Assembly: GCA_024206195.1 (NCBI GenBank)
Contig: JAAGZO010000825.1
Location: 1 to 64,000, forward strand
Origin: a bacterium
GTDB taxonomy: Archaea > Nanoarchaeota > Nanoarchaeia > Woesearchaeales > UBA10216
Reading direction: 5' to 3'
DNA: 64,000 nt
Of this stretch, positions 24,308-32,541 are shown in pieces; the stretch's first letter is position 1, and every line of letters starts with the position of its first letter. Position numbers and translations under genes: made by a program. Under the pieces are notes generated by a model. It was given only the letters and a program-made list of their open reading frames with translations. It searched no databases and was not told where the DNA came from.

Positions 24308-24517
24308 TCATATTCTTACCTTGTTAATGATGGCCTTGAACTCTTCCCACTTTGCTTCGGGAATCCTTGTGCCACTCTTTGTTGGTCCTGTGTATCTCTC
24401 GCTTGAAAGAAACTCCCTGATGTCAATTCCTTTCTCGCCCTTGTACTCAGTCATCTTTACGACAACTTCAGTCTTATCTGACTTCTGTAGTCTCCCAAAT
24501 TCTATGTCTTCACCCAT
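24308..24517 (-). CDS. PC4-like ssDNA-binding transcription cofactor
   Basis: The 69 residues match the PC4/p15 core: EFGRLQKSDKTEVVVKMTEY, GIDIREFLSSERYTGPTKSG and a C-terminal helix IPEAKWEEFKAIINK. The central D-I-R-E and P-T-K-x-G positions are those conserved in PC4 and bacterial YdbC proteins. Such dimers bind single-stranded DNA and can affect transcription and replication. It sits near the SSB-like gene (25272), so both may coat viral ssDNA. Confidence 0.85.
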   Translation of the reverse strand: MGEDIEFGRLQKSDKTEVVVKMTEYKGEKGIDIREFLSSERYTGPTKSGTRIPEAKWEEFKAIINKVRI

Positions 24518-24538
24518 TTTCTTTACCTCGTTTTGTTA

Positions 24539-25018
24539 TTATTCTGCTTGTTTATCTGCTTCATCGATGACTTTATCTGTCTCTTGCTTCTTCTTATCCA
24601 ACTCTGCTCTCATCTTCTGATGTTCTTCAGTCTGCTTCTTGTACTCTAAGAGAAGTTTATTCATCTTGCCTGAGATTATCATAGCATGGATTACATTCTC
24701 CATTAACATTAATGGTGCCATCGGCCCGTGTAATTGTTGTCTGCCATCTTGTTCAATGAGACAGAAATCACCATTCCCTGCGATTAGCATATGATACATG
24801 CAACATGGCACTGTAAGGGACATCCCTTCACTTGCTTCTATTCTGCCACCTTCTAGAACTTGACCCATTGGTATAGCCACATGCATCATGTTCTTTTCTT
24901 CACATTCTGGCCAAAAGCACTGAGCCTCACCCATCTGCTTTAACATAGCATCTCTCTCTTCCTTAGTGTGACTGCCTGGGCATTCACAATTTCTTTTCTT
25001 GCTCTTCTGTTCCGTCAT
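24539..25018 (-). CDS. hypothetical protein with Cys motifs and coiled coil
   Basis: 159 residues: N-terminal NCECPGSHTKEERDAML and CFWPECEEKNMMHVAIP, a beta-like middle (MSLTVPCCMYHMLIAGNGDF), and a C-terminal coiled coil (LLEYKKQTEEHQKMRAELDK). No family recognised. Confidence 0.65.
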   Translation of the reverse strand: MTEQKSKKRNCECPGSHTKEERDAMLKQMGEAQCFWPECEEKNMMHVAIPMGQVLEGGRIEASEGMSLTVPCCMYHMLIAGNGDFCLIEQDGRQQLHGPMAPLMLMENVIHAMIISGKMNKLLLEYKKQTEEHQKMRAELDKKKQETDKVIDEADKQAE

Positions 25019-25269
25019 TTTAGTTTCCTCTGGTGGTCTCTCACATAAACCATCTTGCTGTCCCCATTGATATCATGGCAACTGATGTCTCTGATATCGC
25101 TTGATTCATCATACTTATAGACCGTTCCGAATAATTGTTTGCATGTCTCGTCTAACAAATCGTTGTCTTTGACTTCATAATTCATACTTGTTAAACCAAG
25201 AATTACTCCTGCTATGATGAGCCCAAGAAATATTCCGATTACCAATGCACCCGCTTCTTCATTACTCAT
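25015..25269 (-). CDS. membrane-anchored protein (84 aa)
   Basis: An N-terminal helix (ALVIGIFLGLIIAGVILGLT) is followed by a soluble region with two Cys (DETCKQLFG, RDISCHDING) that could pair outside the cell. ATGA overlap with the previous gene. Confidence 0.65.
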   Translation of the reverse strand: MSNEEAGALVIGIFLGLIIAGVILGLTSMNYEVKDNDLLDETCKQLFGTVYKYDESSDIRDISCHDINGDSKMVYVRDHQRKLK

Positions 25270-25271
25270 CT

Positions 25272-25826
25272 TCAGCCACTCCGCATTATATCTTCTTCAA
25301 TATCGTGAGCTATCTTCTTGACATACTCTAAAGACTGAGCTTTCTTCTCATCATCTTTCATGCATGTCTCGATGTACTTCAAAGCTTGTGACCATGAGTT
25401 CTGTCTAACGATAAGTCTCTGGGTATCAACTATTGGCTCTTTTGGTTTAGAAGGGGGTTGTTGTACTGGTCCACCATCAGATAGGACTGCTTTAGGTTCT
25501 GAAGCACTATGGGACGCCCCTGTAGGAACACCACTTGCAGTTTCGCCGACCATCTCTTCTTGTGGATTGAGCTTCTGATTCAATGGCTTGATTCCACCTT
25601 TGATTAGGTTGTTGTATTTATCATCCTTCTTGGTGAAAGTTACCTCAACATCTGAACCATTGTTCTGGTTTGCTATGTTGATATCTCCTTCATCGAAAGT
25701 ACTGACTGTAATGGTGTTGTTCTCGCCTTCTACTTTGATGGAAGCCCTCTTCCATGTTTGTCCGTTCTGCTTCTTTCCTTCTGTAATATCTACTCCTTTG
25801 ACTTTTCCTCGAAATTTCTCTGACAT
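25272..25826 (-). CDS. OB-fold ssDNA-binding protein candidate
   Basis: Of 184 residues, the first 75 form an OB-like barrel (FRGKVKGVDITEGKKQNG, KRASIKVEGENNTITVSTF, DVEVTFTKKDDKYNNLIKGG). A Pro/Ser/Gly-rich linker (about 85-125) and a C-terminal helical region follow. The architecture is that of a single-OB archaeal SSB with disordered tail. Its place in a replication region beside PC4 and MCM supports this. Confidence 0.7.
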   Translation of the reverse strand: MSEKFRGKVKGVDITEGKKQNGQTWKRASIKVEGENNTITVSTFDEGDINIANQNNGSDVEVTFTKKDDKYNNLIKGGIKPLNQKLNPQEEMVGETASGVPTGASHSASEPKAVLSDGGPVQQPPSKPKEPIVDTQRLIVRQNSWSQALKYIETCMKDDEKKAQSLEYVKKIAHDIEEDIMRSG

Positions 25827-25839
25827 TTTTTTACCTCGT

Positions 25840-26493
25840 TTATTTTTTATCTTTGAATTTATTGATTAGATAAGTTCCATCCTTCTTCAGTTCCTCATTG
25901 AATCTCTTGATATCCACATCATTCTTGATGGGAGAATTGGCATCTTTATTATGCGGACATAGAAAGCAGTCTTTATGGAATCCATTTTGGCACTCAGGGT
26001 ATTCATCTGCCGACCCAACACTACAACCTTTGCCCTTTAGTTTCTCTATCTTCTTCTTGACTTGACAACTTGTTACTTGAAACTTGTTTACCATGCTCTT
26101 GGCAAATGTTTCTAGCTGTTCTTCTGTGATGTTATTCCCTTCCAATTCAGTGAAGGTGGTATATTCTGCCAATACTTTACGCATTTTCGATAAGACTGCC
26201 ATACCTGAACCTTCAGAACCCAACCCCTTCGTAATATCATAATCTGACTTATTTCTATTTTTAATCAAGTATAGAATGTTCCTGTAATCTTGCCAATCGA
26301 TATCTCTTATTTGCTGTCTCTTTAATGGATTGAGATAACTGCAAAACTCTTGGTCTGTCTTTTCGATTGTGACCTTGTAGCCTAACCCTTCGGCAAATGC
26401 TTTCATCTTATCTGCTTGGTCTTCATCGAAGAAGAAATCTGAAAATGAAGCTAATCCATCTTCTGTTGAGATTAATATATTCATCTGTTCCAT
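25840..26493 (-). CDS. hypothetical protein with four-cysteine site
   Basis: 217 residues with mixed helices (QQIRDIDWQDYRNILYLIKN) and, near 155-180, C-x10-C-x6-C-x2-C (GCSVG, PECQN, KDCFLCPHNK). That spacing would fit zinc or an iron-sulfur cluster. The context (SSB upstream, AbrB-like downstream) suggests DNA metabolism; no assignable family. Confidence 0.6.
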   Translation of the reverse strand: MEQMNILISTEDGLASFSDFFFDEDQADKMKAFAEGLGYKVTIEKTDQEFCSYLNPLKRQQIRDIDWQDYRNILYLIKNRNKSDYDITKGLGSEGSGMAVLSKMRKVLAEYTTFTELEGNNITEEQLETFAKSMVNKFQVTSCQVKKKIEKLKGKGCSVGSADEYPECQNGFHKDCFLCPHNKDANSPIKNDVDIKRFNEELKKDGTYLINKFKDKK

Positions 26494-26527
26494 CTTATAC
26501 TCCCCATGAATCCCATGTAAGGATTCT

Positions 26528-26806
26528 TTATTTATTGGTATCTGGTTGCTTGACAGGGTAAATCCTTACAGTTTCGCCCTTCTCAAATATATCTTGGTCT
26601 TGTTTAGGGATGGTTATTACTCTTTGTCTACCATTACCCATAGAGATTACCTTTCTCATAATCTCCATACCTTCATTGCTTACAGCCTTGACCCTGCTCC
26701 CAACTGGAAAATGTCTCCAATCAGTATTTCTTATTGTAGCTGTAAGTTGTCTTTCGCCTGTAATCTTCGAACTTGCAAAATACAGCCCTTTTTCATCTTT
26801 AATCAT
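26528..26806 (-). CDS. AbrB-like swapped-hairpin DNA-binding protein
   Basis: In this 92-residue protein the C-terminal half RKVISMGNGRQRVITIPKQD followed by IFEKGETVRIYPV has the AbrB/SpoVT order (strand, G-R-x-x-I-T-I-P, helix, K-G-D/E-x-V). The N-terminal half is a second beta unit. AbrB proteins are dimeric regulators. It overlaps the ATPase gene start by 4 nt. Confidence 0.7.
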   Translation of the reverse strand: MIKDEKGLYFASSKITGERQLTATIRNTDWRHFPVGSRVKAVSNEGMEIMRKVISMGNGRQRVITIPKQDQDIFEKGETVRIYPVKQPDTNK

Positions 26807-27861
26807 TGTGACACCACCTTTTCTTTTGCTAGTATGCTACTATCATGTATATTATTTAAAGCTTGTGGTTCTTCTTCAGGGATGTCCACTATCGTCACAA
26901 CATGGTTACAATGCGGACAATCGCACTTGACCTTAAAGCCCCTCTGGAGCTTCCATACTGCAAACCTTGATAGGGTTGCTGTACTCTCTCCTTCACACTC
27001 TGGGCATAGAAATTCTATCTCTGTGGGCTTTATCTCGCTTATATTAAGCGTAGTCTCTTCCTGACAGAAAGGACACCCAACAGATAAACCCCTCTTCAAA
27101 TCCCTTACATTGGCTTTAATAGTGTATTCTTCACTACATTCTGGGCATGTGATGTCAACATTCTTGTTATCTCCAAATCCATGAACATTGATTACTGTCC
27201 TGCTGATGTTCGGTACTTCCCCCACCTCTCCATCATAAGCCTTGCTGATTGCATCTGTCCAAAATGTAGGTAAGTCAAATTTAGCCATCTCTCCAATGTC
27301 GCTGATAAAGAAGCCTCTTAATGCCATGTCTGGGTCTTTGAATCTATCCCCACAATCTGCATACATCTTCTTAATCATTGGTTTCTCATTATACATCTGT
27401 CCTGTACTTGGCTTCCTCAATAGGTAACAATCGACCAATCGGTTCACATCCTTTGTCAATGTGTCTGTACTCTGACTGATAAATATAATGCTCTGGTCTT
27501 TATGTCGTGCTACCTTTAGTTTGTTAGCCAAATCCTTACTGCCCTTTGAAGCTGATGTAAACTGACTAAACTCTATTCCGCCCTCGTCAATTAGAATTAC
27601 TGCCCCTTTCGGAGCTGTACTTAAATCATTAACATTCTTTATCCACTTAGGCAATAACTCTGGCTTGGGAAACTTATACACACATATCGGTCTGTCTGTT
27701 TCCATGTAATGCCATTCTAACATTGCATAAGATAAACATGATTTTCCTGAGCCTCGCCCACCTACAGCGATGTAAACATTACTTCTGTTAAGGCTGTCTT
27801 TCTTCCATTTCTTGATTCTCTTATCTGCTGTATCTGTAAGCTTTTGATTTTTCATCTTCAT
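26803..27861 (-). CDS. P-loop ATPase with three zinc ribbons
   Basis: The 352-residue protein has an N-terminal ATPase domain with Walker A IAVGGRGSGKSCLS (about 31-44), Walker B GAVILIDEGGIEF (about 85-97) and IIFISQSTDTL (sensor), like Zot/HerA-type DNA-translocase ATPases. Residues 235-330 hold three successive ribbons: DITCPECSEEYTIK with CPFCQ, LCPECEGEST, and KCDCPHCNHV. The ribbons probably grip DNA or another virion component. It may be a second motor beside the HerA-like protein. Confidence 0.7.
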   Translation of the reverse strand: MKMKNQKLTDTADKRIKKWKKDSLNRSNVYIAVGGRGSGKSCLSYAMLEWHYMETDRPICVYKFPKPELLPKWIKNVNDLSTAPKGAVILIDEGGIEFSQFTSASKGSKDLANKLKVARHKDQSIIFISQSTDTLTKDVNRLVDCYLLRKPSTGQMYNEKPMIKKMYADCGDRFKDPDMALRGFFISDIGEMAKFDLPTFWTDAISKAYDGEVGEVPNISRTVINVHGFGDNKNVDITCPECSEEYTIKANVRDLKRGLSVGCPFCQEETTLNISEIKPTEIEFLCPECEGESTATLSRFAVWKLQRGFKVKCDCPHCNHVVTIVDIPEEEPQALNNIHDSSILAKEKVVSQ

Positions 27862-27871
27862 TTCCTCGCAT

Positions 27872-28009
27872 CTATTTCTTTTCTATAGCTTTGATGAGAA
27901 ACATCTCCACCTTCCATAAGTTCGGATTCTTCTCATTCTCTCTCTTGATATAACCTATCGCCCCCTTTAGGTCATTGTGCTTGATAAATTCCATAAGATT
28001 ATTTGACAT
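27872..28009 (-). CDS. small helical protein (45 aa)
   Basis: MSNNLMEFIKHNDLKGAIGY then IKRENEKNPNLWKVEMFLIK: helix-turn-helix-like hairpin of amphipathic helices. It starts inside the end of the upstream gene (11-nt overlap). Confidence 0.55.
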   Translation of the reverse strand: MSNNLMEFIKHNDLKGAIGYIKRENEKNPNLWKVEMFLIKAIEKK

Positions 28010-28334
28010 CAGTACCACCCTTTGTAACTAATTTATCCATCTCGATAAGGTCATCTTTCACAATCTTGTAGAGTTCTTCGAGCCTACCTAATGCAATGTC
28101 TCTATCGCCATCACTTGAAACTATCAAAGTAGATAATACTATGCTTCCGAACAATACATTCCCTGCTTCCTTACGATGTGCATATGCTTGTTTTATAACG
28201 CCGACAAATGGGGATGTTAGTTTCGACATAACTTCTGCTTCGTGGTCTAACATCTTACTTGCATCTTCATCTATGCCTTCTTTCATCTTTGCTGTGTCTT
28301 CTTTGATTCTGTCATTTAGTTCTTCATCAAACAT
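27999..28334 (-). CDS. hypothetical helical protein
   Basis: 111 residues, acidic N-terminus then helices with a hydrophobic centre (EAGNVLFGSIVLSTLIVSSD) too polar for a membrane span. Good SD (GGAGG, about 8 nt before ATG). Unknown. Confidence 0.6.
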   Translation of the reverse strand: MFDEELNDRIKEDTAKMKEGIDEDASKMLDHEAEVMSKLTSPFVGVIKQAYAHRKEAGNVLFGSIVLSTLIVSSDGDRDIALGRLEELYKIVKDDLIEMDKLVTKGGTDVK

Positions 28335-28392
28335 TTTATTTCCTCCTATGCATGTAACAATAACATGATGATTGTGATTATACCAAAGCGGG

Positions 28393-28482
28393 TTAACACT
28401 TCTTCCGCCTTTTTAGGTACATTATATAGCCAATTACTACAAGAAGTACTCCGATATTCAATGCTATTGTGCCTGATATCAT
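28393..28482 (-). CDS. one-helix membrane peptide (29 aa)
   Basis: MISGTIALNIGVLLVVIGYI followed by MYLKRRKKC: a membrane helix with a positive cytoplasmic tail. The 3' end overlaps a further short frame (VLTRFGIITIIMLLLHA) that could be a second peptide. Confidence 0.5.
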   Translation of the reverse strand: MISGTIALNIGVLLVVIGYIMYLKRRKKC

Positions 28483-28498
28483 TGTGTCTCATAGTATA

Positions 28499-28795
28499 TT
28501 AGCCATCCTGCTTATTTAATTCTTCTGGTTCTGGCATGGATTCTTCCATCTGCCTGTCTTTCATCTCTTCATAAGCTTGGTCGCTGTGGTCTGCTTGGCA
28601 ATGTTGATATTGCTCATTGATAAAATCATCAAAGTCATCTCGGTTCTCATCTCTGAACTCTTCTGCCCACTTTTCATAATTGTCTTCTATCTTCTGGTCT
28701 CGAAACTTCTCAAACTCTTCGCCATGTTTTTCCAGGAATTTTGGCATAAGCCATGCTTCGTTCTTCTCTTCAAATTCTATCATTTCATCTGCCAT
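28499..28795 (-). CDS. acidic helical protein
   Basis: 98 residues, about one third Asp and Glu (ENYEKWAEEF-type repeats: FEKFRDQKIEDNYEKWAEEF). Strong helical propensity and negative charge. No family; the bulk negative surface could mimic nucleic acid. Confidence 0.6.
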   Translation of the reverse strand: MADEMIEFEEKNEAWLMPKFLEKHGEEFEKFRDQKIEDNYEKWAEEFRDENRDDFDDFINEQYQHCQADHSDQAYEEMKDRQMEESMPEPEELNKQDG

Positions 28796-28800
28796 TTTGA

Positions 28801-29034
28801 TTACCTGCCAACTCCCTTACTGATTTCTGTCATTGTCTCATTGAGTTTCTTTAGCTCTGCAATTATGCCTTCTTCCTTTGTTGCTTCTGGAATTTCTATC
28901 TTTTGGTCTTTGATTTCTCCCAACAGATTATGTAATCCTGCTTTGCTTGATTCTTGAATATTGCTGTCTAACAAATCCTTTATCTGTTTATTCAGTTGGT
29001 GAAAATCTATGTCTAATTCAAATTCTTGTTTCAT
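28801..29034 (-). CDS. coiled-coil protein (77 aa)
   Basis: FELDIDFHQLNKQIKDLLDS and IIAELKKLNETMTEISKGVG are two amphipathic helices with heptads. A six-nt gap separates it from the acidic protein gene. Confidence 0.55.
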   Translation of the reverse strand: MKQEFELDIDFHQLNKQIKDLLDSNIQESSKAGLHNLLGEIKDQKIEIPEATKEEGIIAELKKLNETMTEISKGVGR

Positions 29035-29037
29035 CTT

Positions 29038-29148
29038 CTAGTCCTCCTGTTTAACTTCGCATTCATGTTCTTTCATACCTTGCGGGGTATCTTCATAACC
29101 ACAAAAACATTTCTCTCTCTTTGAATGACCTATGAATTGGTTTGTCAT
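29038..29148 (-). CDS. zinc-binding miniprotein (36 aa)
   Basis: MTNQFIGHSKREKCFCGYED then MKEHECEVK: C-x-C with a distal H-x-x-C gives one possible metal site. SD AGATG; start 1 nt after the upstream stop. Confidence 0.55.
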   Translation of the reverse strand: MTNQFIGHSKREKCFCGYEDTPQGMKEHECEVKQED

Positions 29149-29149
29149 T

Positions 29150-29599
29150 TCAATCATCTCCTAATTTTGTAGGGATTGTTGCACTTGGCACTTCAAACTT
29201 CTTGACAAAATCTATATCCTCTACCTTTGCTAATTTCTCGAAGGTTTTTGCATCGAGCTTCAGACATATCTTATGAGCCTTTGCCCACTCAAACGCTTTC
29301 TCTTCTTCGTAATCGAGCTTTTGCATTATTCTGATTCCTATTCCGCCGTGAAGTTTCTTCTCTCCTGTCTCTTTGTATTCTGCTAGAGCTAATTCCTTGA
29401 CTTTCATCTCTACTTCTTCTAGAGCTTCTTGTGTCTTGGCAATCTCTTCGAACAGAGGCTTGTTATCTTCTTGGAATTTCTCCATAAGCTTTGCCTTCTT
29501 CTCTTTCAGTCCTGCTAATACTACCCTCTTCCCTGCAACTTTGTTAAGTTCTACGGGGAGTAACGGCACTATCTTTGTTTCTTCTTTCTTTTCTGTCAT
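29150..29599 (-). CDS. conserved tailed-virus protein with coiled coil
   Basis: 149 residues: a coiled coil (about 25-75) then a compact C-terminal domain, KKLHGGIGIRIMQKLDYEEE, FEWAKAHKICLKLDAKTFEK, VPSATIPTKLG. This coiled-coil plus 'aligned substrate' domain recurs as an uncharacterised protein of many tailed phages. Possible recombination or DNA-end function is untested. Confidence 0.7.
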   Translation of the reverse strand: MTEKKEETKIVPLLPVELNKVAGKRVVLAGLKEKKAKLMEKFQEDNKPLFEEIAKTQEALEEVEMKVKELALAEYKETGEKKLHGGIGIRIMQKLDYEEEKAFEWAKAHKICLKLDAKTFEKLAKVEDIDFVKKFEVPSATIPTKLGDD

Positions 29600-29823
29600 T
29601 TTTTACCTCGCTTCTCTTTGATAAATGCTACAATGTTCTGTATCCCTGCGGGGATAAGGATTATTGTAACTATCTGTAAGATTGTAATAATCCAAAATTC
29701 TAATTCATTTCCATTGTGGATAATGTTTCCTCTTGATTTCATATGAGTTTCACCCTCTTCTATGAATCCTTTGCCATCACATCTCCAACAACCATTACAA
29801 TTATTGGGACATCTAGTTTTCAT
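29596..29823 (-). CDS. zinc-knuckle membrane protein (75 aa)
   Basis: Start at 29823 overlaps the upstream stop. MKTRCPNNCNGCWRCDGKG is a dense C-x3-C-x2-C-x2-C site like a DnaJ-type half ribbon; a C-terminal helix (FWIITILQIVTIILIPAGI) spans the membrane. Confidence 0.65.
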   Translation of the reverse strand: MKTRCPNNCNGCWRCDGKGFIEEGETHMKSRGNIIHNGNELEFWIITILQIVTIILIPAGIQNIVAFIKEKRGKK

Positions 29824-30260
29824 TTTGATTCCCCCTTGAATGGAAAATCTGTGAGTTTCCTGTAAATATCCCATTCAATCTGTTTGATTCTTTTGTCTGC
29901 TATAAACTTCTGACCATCTCTAGTAACGCCCATCCTGTTACCTTTATTGCAACAGCTAATTATATGGTCTCTTTCTTCTTCAGTGAAGCAATGGCATCTC
30001 TTAATCTTCTTGCCTAGAGCTTTCTTCAGGCATGTAAGACAATAAAGTCCTTGCATATCTGTACCTCTCTCGGTTCTGCTCTTCTTCTCTTTCTCGAGTA
30101 GCTCACTAACACTTTGTGTGAAATCCTTAAACTCTGCCTTAGCCAATCTCGGAATAGGCTGTCCGCATAAACACCACTCATTATCTTTAGTAAGGTGTTC
30201 TTTGCTGTAATAATCTGGGCTTGTTGGATTATCTTGTGTTATCCATTGTACTGATTTCAT
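29820..30260 (-). CDS. zinc-binding protein with multiple cysteines
   Basis: 146 residues. WCLCGQPIPRLAKAE, GLYCLTCLKKALGKKIKRCH and IISCCNKGNRMG give eight or more metal ligands. The C-terminus is basic and helical. Looks like an RNA- or DNA-binding multi-finger protein; no precise family. Confidence 0.65.
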   Translation of the reverse strand: MKSVQWITQDNPTSPDYYSKEHLTKDNEWCLCGQPIPRLAKAEFKDFTQSVSELLEKEKKSRTERGTDMQGLYCLTCLKKALGKKIKRCHCFTEEERDHIISCCNKGNRMGVTRDGQKFIADKRIKQIEWDIYRKLTDFPFKGESK

Positions 30261-31360
30261 CTTGATTTCCTCCTTCTTTCTTTGTCGTTCATATTTTGTA
30301 ATGGCTTGTCCAATGGCTTGATATCGTCCATGAACATAAACCTCTCCTTGTATTCTGCCTTGTCCTCTTTCTTCGGGACAATCTTATATGCGATTGGTTT
30401 CTCTTCCCCGCTACCTTTCATAAATGGCTCTATCCAATCTACTCTGCCTTTAGCTAATTTATATCTTGCATCTTGATACATACGCCAATGTCCTCTGACC
30501 CAAAACTTGAAGTCAAAGCCATCTCCTGTAAGAGATGACATCATTGTACTTGCGTACCTCTTTATCTTGCCTGTAAGTCTTATCCTTCGGCTGTCTGGTA
30601 ATGGTATCTTCTTATTCTTCATCCGCCTCGCATTACTCTTGTCCGTTCTATTTACTTGCACATACTCTATGTCTGGATTATTGACGAACAATAGGAAATT
30701 TATGATAAAGTCCCTCAAAAAATTAAGGTTCTTCTTGTCGTGATAATGCACTTTATAATCATCTGGTACTTCTACAGGGATTAGTATGTCATCAACGAAA
30801 AAGGTCTCTCCATATTCTGAAGTGTGTGCAATCCCACTATAAGCTACATATAACATCTGGTGTGGTCTGGTCTTATCGTCCATCTCACATAATCCTAAAT
30901 GCTCATCCTTCCATCCCTTGTCATCATAGTCTGCTTTGAGACTGCATACAAGGAGACCACTCAAAGACTTGAAGTCTACCTCGACATCTAATTCAGAGCT
31001 GTCAATATCCAAATCTAAAAATATTGCGGGGAAGGGTAACTTTACCTTCTTCAATATTCTCTTATCCTTCGGGGCTTCTGTCAAAAGCATAAGCCTTTTC
31101 TCTATCTTGTCTATCTCAAAGACTTTCGCCAACTGCAATCCTGCCTTCATGTTCTTTAACATATACTTGGTTCGCATCGCTTCTTGGTGTTCTTGCTCTT
31201 CCTTTGTCTTGATTCCCGCCTTTTTGTAATACTTAGTCTTGTCTATAGACCCCATTGTAGGCATGAAAACTATCTCTTCGTCATCGAAATTACTTGATAA
31301 ACTCTCAAATCTCTTTGCAAAAGTCTGATAGCTTTTCATGTTCATCTTGGTCTTCTCCAT
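30257..31360 (-). CDS. conserved virus protein with VRGHWR motif
   Basis: This 367-residue protein is one of the longest of unknown function here. Notable blocks: FPAIFLDLDIDSSELDVEVD, GETFFVDDILIPVEVPDD, KFWVRGHWRMYQDARYKLAK and DWIEPFMKGSG. The F-x-V-R-G-H-W-R element followed by a P-F/Y-x-K-G segment occurs in uncharacterised proteins of many tailed viruses and plasmids. The conserved basic/aromatic end suggests nucleic-acid contact. Overlaps both neighbours. Confidence 0.7.
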   Translation of the reverse strand: MEKTKMNMKSYQTFAKRFESLSSNFDDEEIVFMPTMGSIDKTKYYKKAGIKTKEEQEHQEAMRTKYMLKNMKAGLQLAKVFEIDKIEKRLMLLTEAPKDKRILKKVKLPFPAIFLDLDIDSSELDVEVDFKSLSGLLVCSLKADYDDKGWKDEHLGLCEMDDKTRPHQMLYVAYSGIAHTSEYGETFFVDDILIPVEVPDDYKVHYHDKKNLNFLRDFIINFLLFVNNPDIEYVQVNRTDKSNARRMKNKKIPLPDSRRIRLTGKIKRYASTMMSSLTGDGFDFKFWVRGHWRMYQDARYKLAKGRVDWIEPFMKGSGEEKPIAYKIVPKKEDKAEYKERFMFMDDIKPLDKPLQNMNDKERRRKSR

Positions 31361-31569
31361 TTATGTTTACAATCCAGACATTCTAACTCATCGCCGTAAT
31401 GCTCATATGTCCAATCGTGACTTCCACACTTAGGACAGCTTACCAATAGTAATTGGAGTTTGCCTTTCTTCAGTCCATTGGATAATGCATTCTTCGGTGT
31501 TGTGCCTGTGATGATAACATCTTTCTCTGCTATCAATACATATCTTTTCTCAACTTGTTTCTTTGTCAT
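31342..31569 (-). CDS. zinc-ribbon protein (75 aa)
   Basis: A beta-rich N-terminus (RYVLIAEKDVIITGTTPK) precedes a C-terminal TFIIS-like ribbon, SCPKCGSHDWTYEHYG with LECLDCKHKWRR. Transcription-related ribbons look similar, but the size alone does not allow that claim. Confidence 0.7.
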   Translation of the reverse strand: MTKKQVEKRYVLIAEKDVIITGTTPKNALSNGLKKGKLQLLLVSCPKCGSHDWTYEHYGDELECLDCKHKWRRPR

Positions 31570-31787
31570 TTTACACCTCTCTTGAATAATCCTACTTGCT
31601 TACACCATCTTGCTTGGAATGTTCCAAATATTGCAATTATCAATAGTAAGTAGCCTGTCCAAAATAAGGCTCTCATCTCAAACCCATACAATAGCCAAAC
31701 CAATGTCAATGGCAAAAAAGCTACTGCTACTAATACCGAATACATTATAATCATCGATTTCAATACCTTGCTCATCTTCTTTGTCAT
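31566..31787 (-). CDS. two-helix membrane protein (73 aa)
   Basis: MIIMYSVLVAVAFLPLTLVW and ALFWTGYLLLIIAIFGTF are membrane helices with a short loop and basic ends. Confidence 0.65.
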   Translation of the reverse strand: MTKKMSKVLKSMIIMYSVLVAVAFLPLTLVWLLYGFEMRALFWTGYLLLIIAIFGTFQARWCKQVGLFKRGVK

Positions 31788-31789
31788 GT

Positions 31790-32077
31790 TTATCCCTCTG
31801 GGTTTTCTTTATCGTGCTTCTCTTCCAGCTCTCTTGCTTCTTCTGTGAGTTCTAACCTATGCTTGGAGTGGATAACTGAGTTCGTGAAGCTTGTTACTCC
31901 TCTCTTCTTGAGTAATCTATCTATTGTCTCAGCTCTAATCCTTATGTCATGTCTAAGCATAGCCTTCTCATGGGGGATTAATTTCCTGTACTCTGTGAGT
32001 TCCTTTCGCAACTTATACAACTGGTCTGTTGTTATTGTCTGCTCTTCGTATTCCTGTTCTTCTTTCATATCTTCCAT
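31790..32077 (-). CDS. helical hypothetical protein (95 aa)
   Basis: ITTDQLYKLRKELTEYRKLI and LRHDIRIRAETIDRLLKKRG form long charged helices; overall basic middle with acidic tips. Unknown. Confidence 0.6.
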   Translation of the reverse strand: MEDMKEEQEYEEQTITTDQLYKLRKELTEYRKLIPHEKAMLRHDIRIRAETIDRLLKKRGVTSFTNSVIHSKHRLELTEEARELEEKHDKENPEG

Positions 32078-32080
32078 CTT

Positions 32081-32290
32081 CTAAGTCTCCTTCAATATTT
32101 CATATTCAAATCCATAAGCATAGTTCTTTGTGATTAGCCTTCTGGTCTCTGGTACTTCGTTGTAGTTATCTCTGCCGATACATCTCAAAAGGATAAATGA
32201 TTCCGTCATCTGGATTATCTCCCATTGAGTTTTAACTCCGTTCACTTGTTTTGTTACAATAACATCATGTTCTTTCAGTTCGTCTATCAT
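32081..32290 (-). CDS. small beta-rich protein (69 aa)
   Basis: HDVIVTKQVNGVKTQWEIIQ and TESFILLRCIGRDN indicate an all-beta small domain. SD GGAGAC upstream. Unknown. Confidence 0.6.
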   Translation of the reverse strand: MIDELKEHDVIVTKQVNGVKTQWEIIQMTESFILLRCIGRDNYNEVPETRRLITKNYAYGFEYEILKET

Positions 32291-32293
32291 CTT

Positions 32294-32539
32294 CTATGCC
32301 TCCTTGAATTTGTTTCTTTCTTCTTCTGTGATATCTATATCGTTCTCGCAGAAAAAAGATTCTATCTCTTCCCTGTTAAATTCCTCATGTGCTTCTTCTT
32401 CTGAAACATCAAATCTTTCACTTAATACGCTTATGAAATCTTCATAATCGATAGAGAAGACTGCCACTTCATCAGTTGTATTATTCAATATAACACAATA
32501 GCCATTTTGCTTTTCCAATCTGTCTAATTCTAATCCCAT
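32294..32539 (-). CDS. hypothetical acidic protein (81 aa)
   Basis: Start at 32539 (MGLELDRLEKQNG) follows the upstream stop. NGYCVILNNTTDEVAVFSID then helices with many Glu. Alpha/beta small domain, unknown. Confidence 0.6.
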   Translation of the reverse strand: MGLELDRLEKQNGYCVILNNTTDEVAVFSIDYEDFISVLSERFDVSEEEAHEEFNREEIESFFCENDIDITEEERNKFKEA

Positions 32540-32541
32540 GA

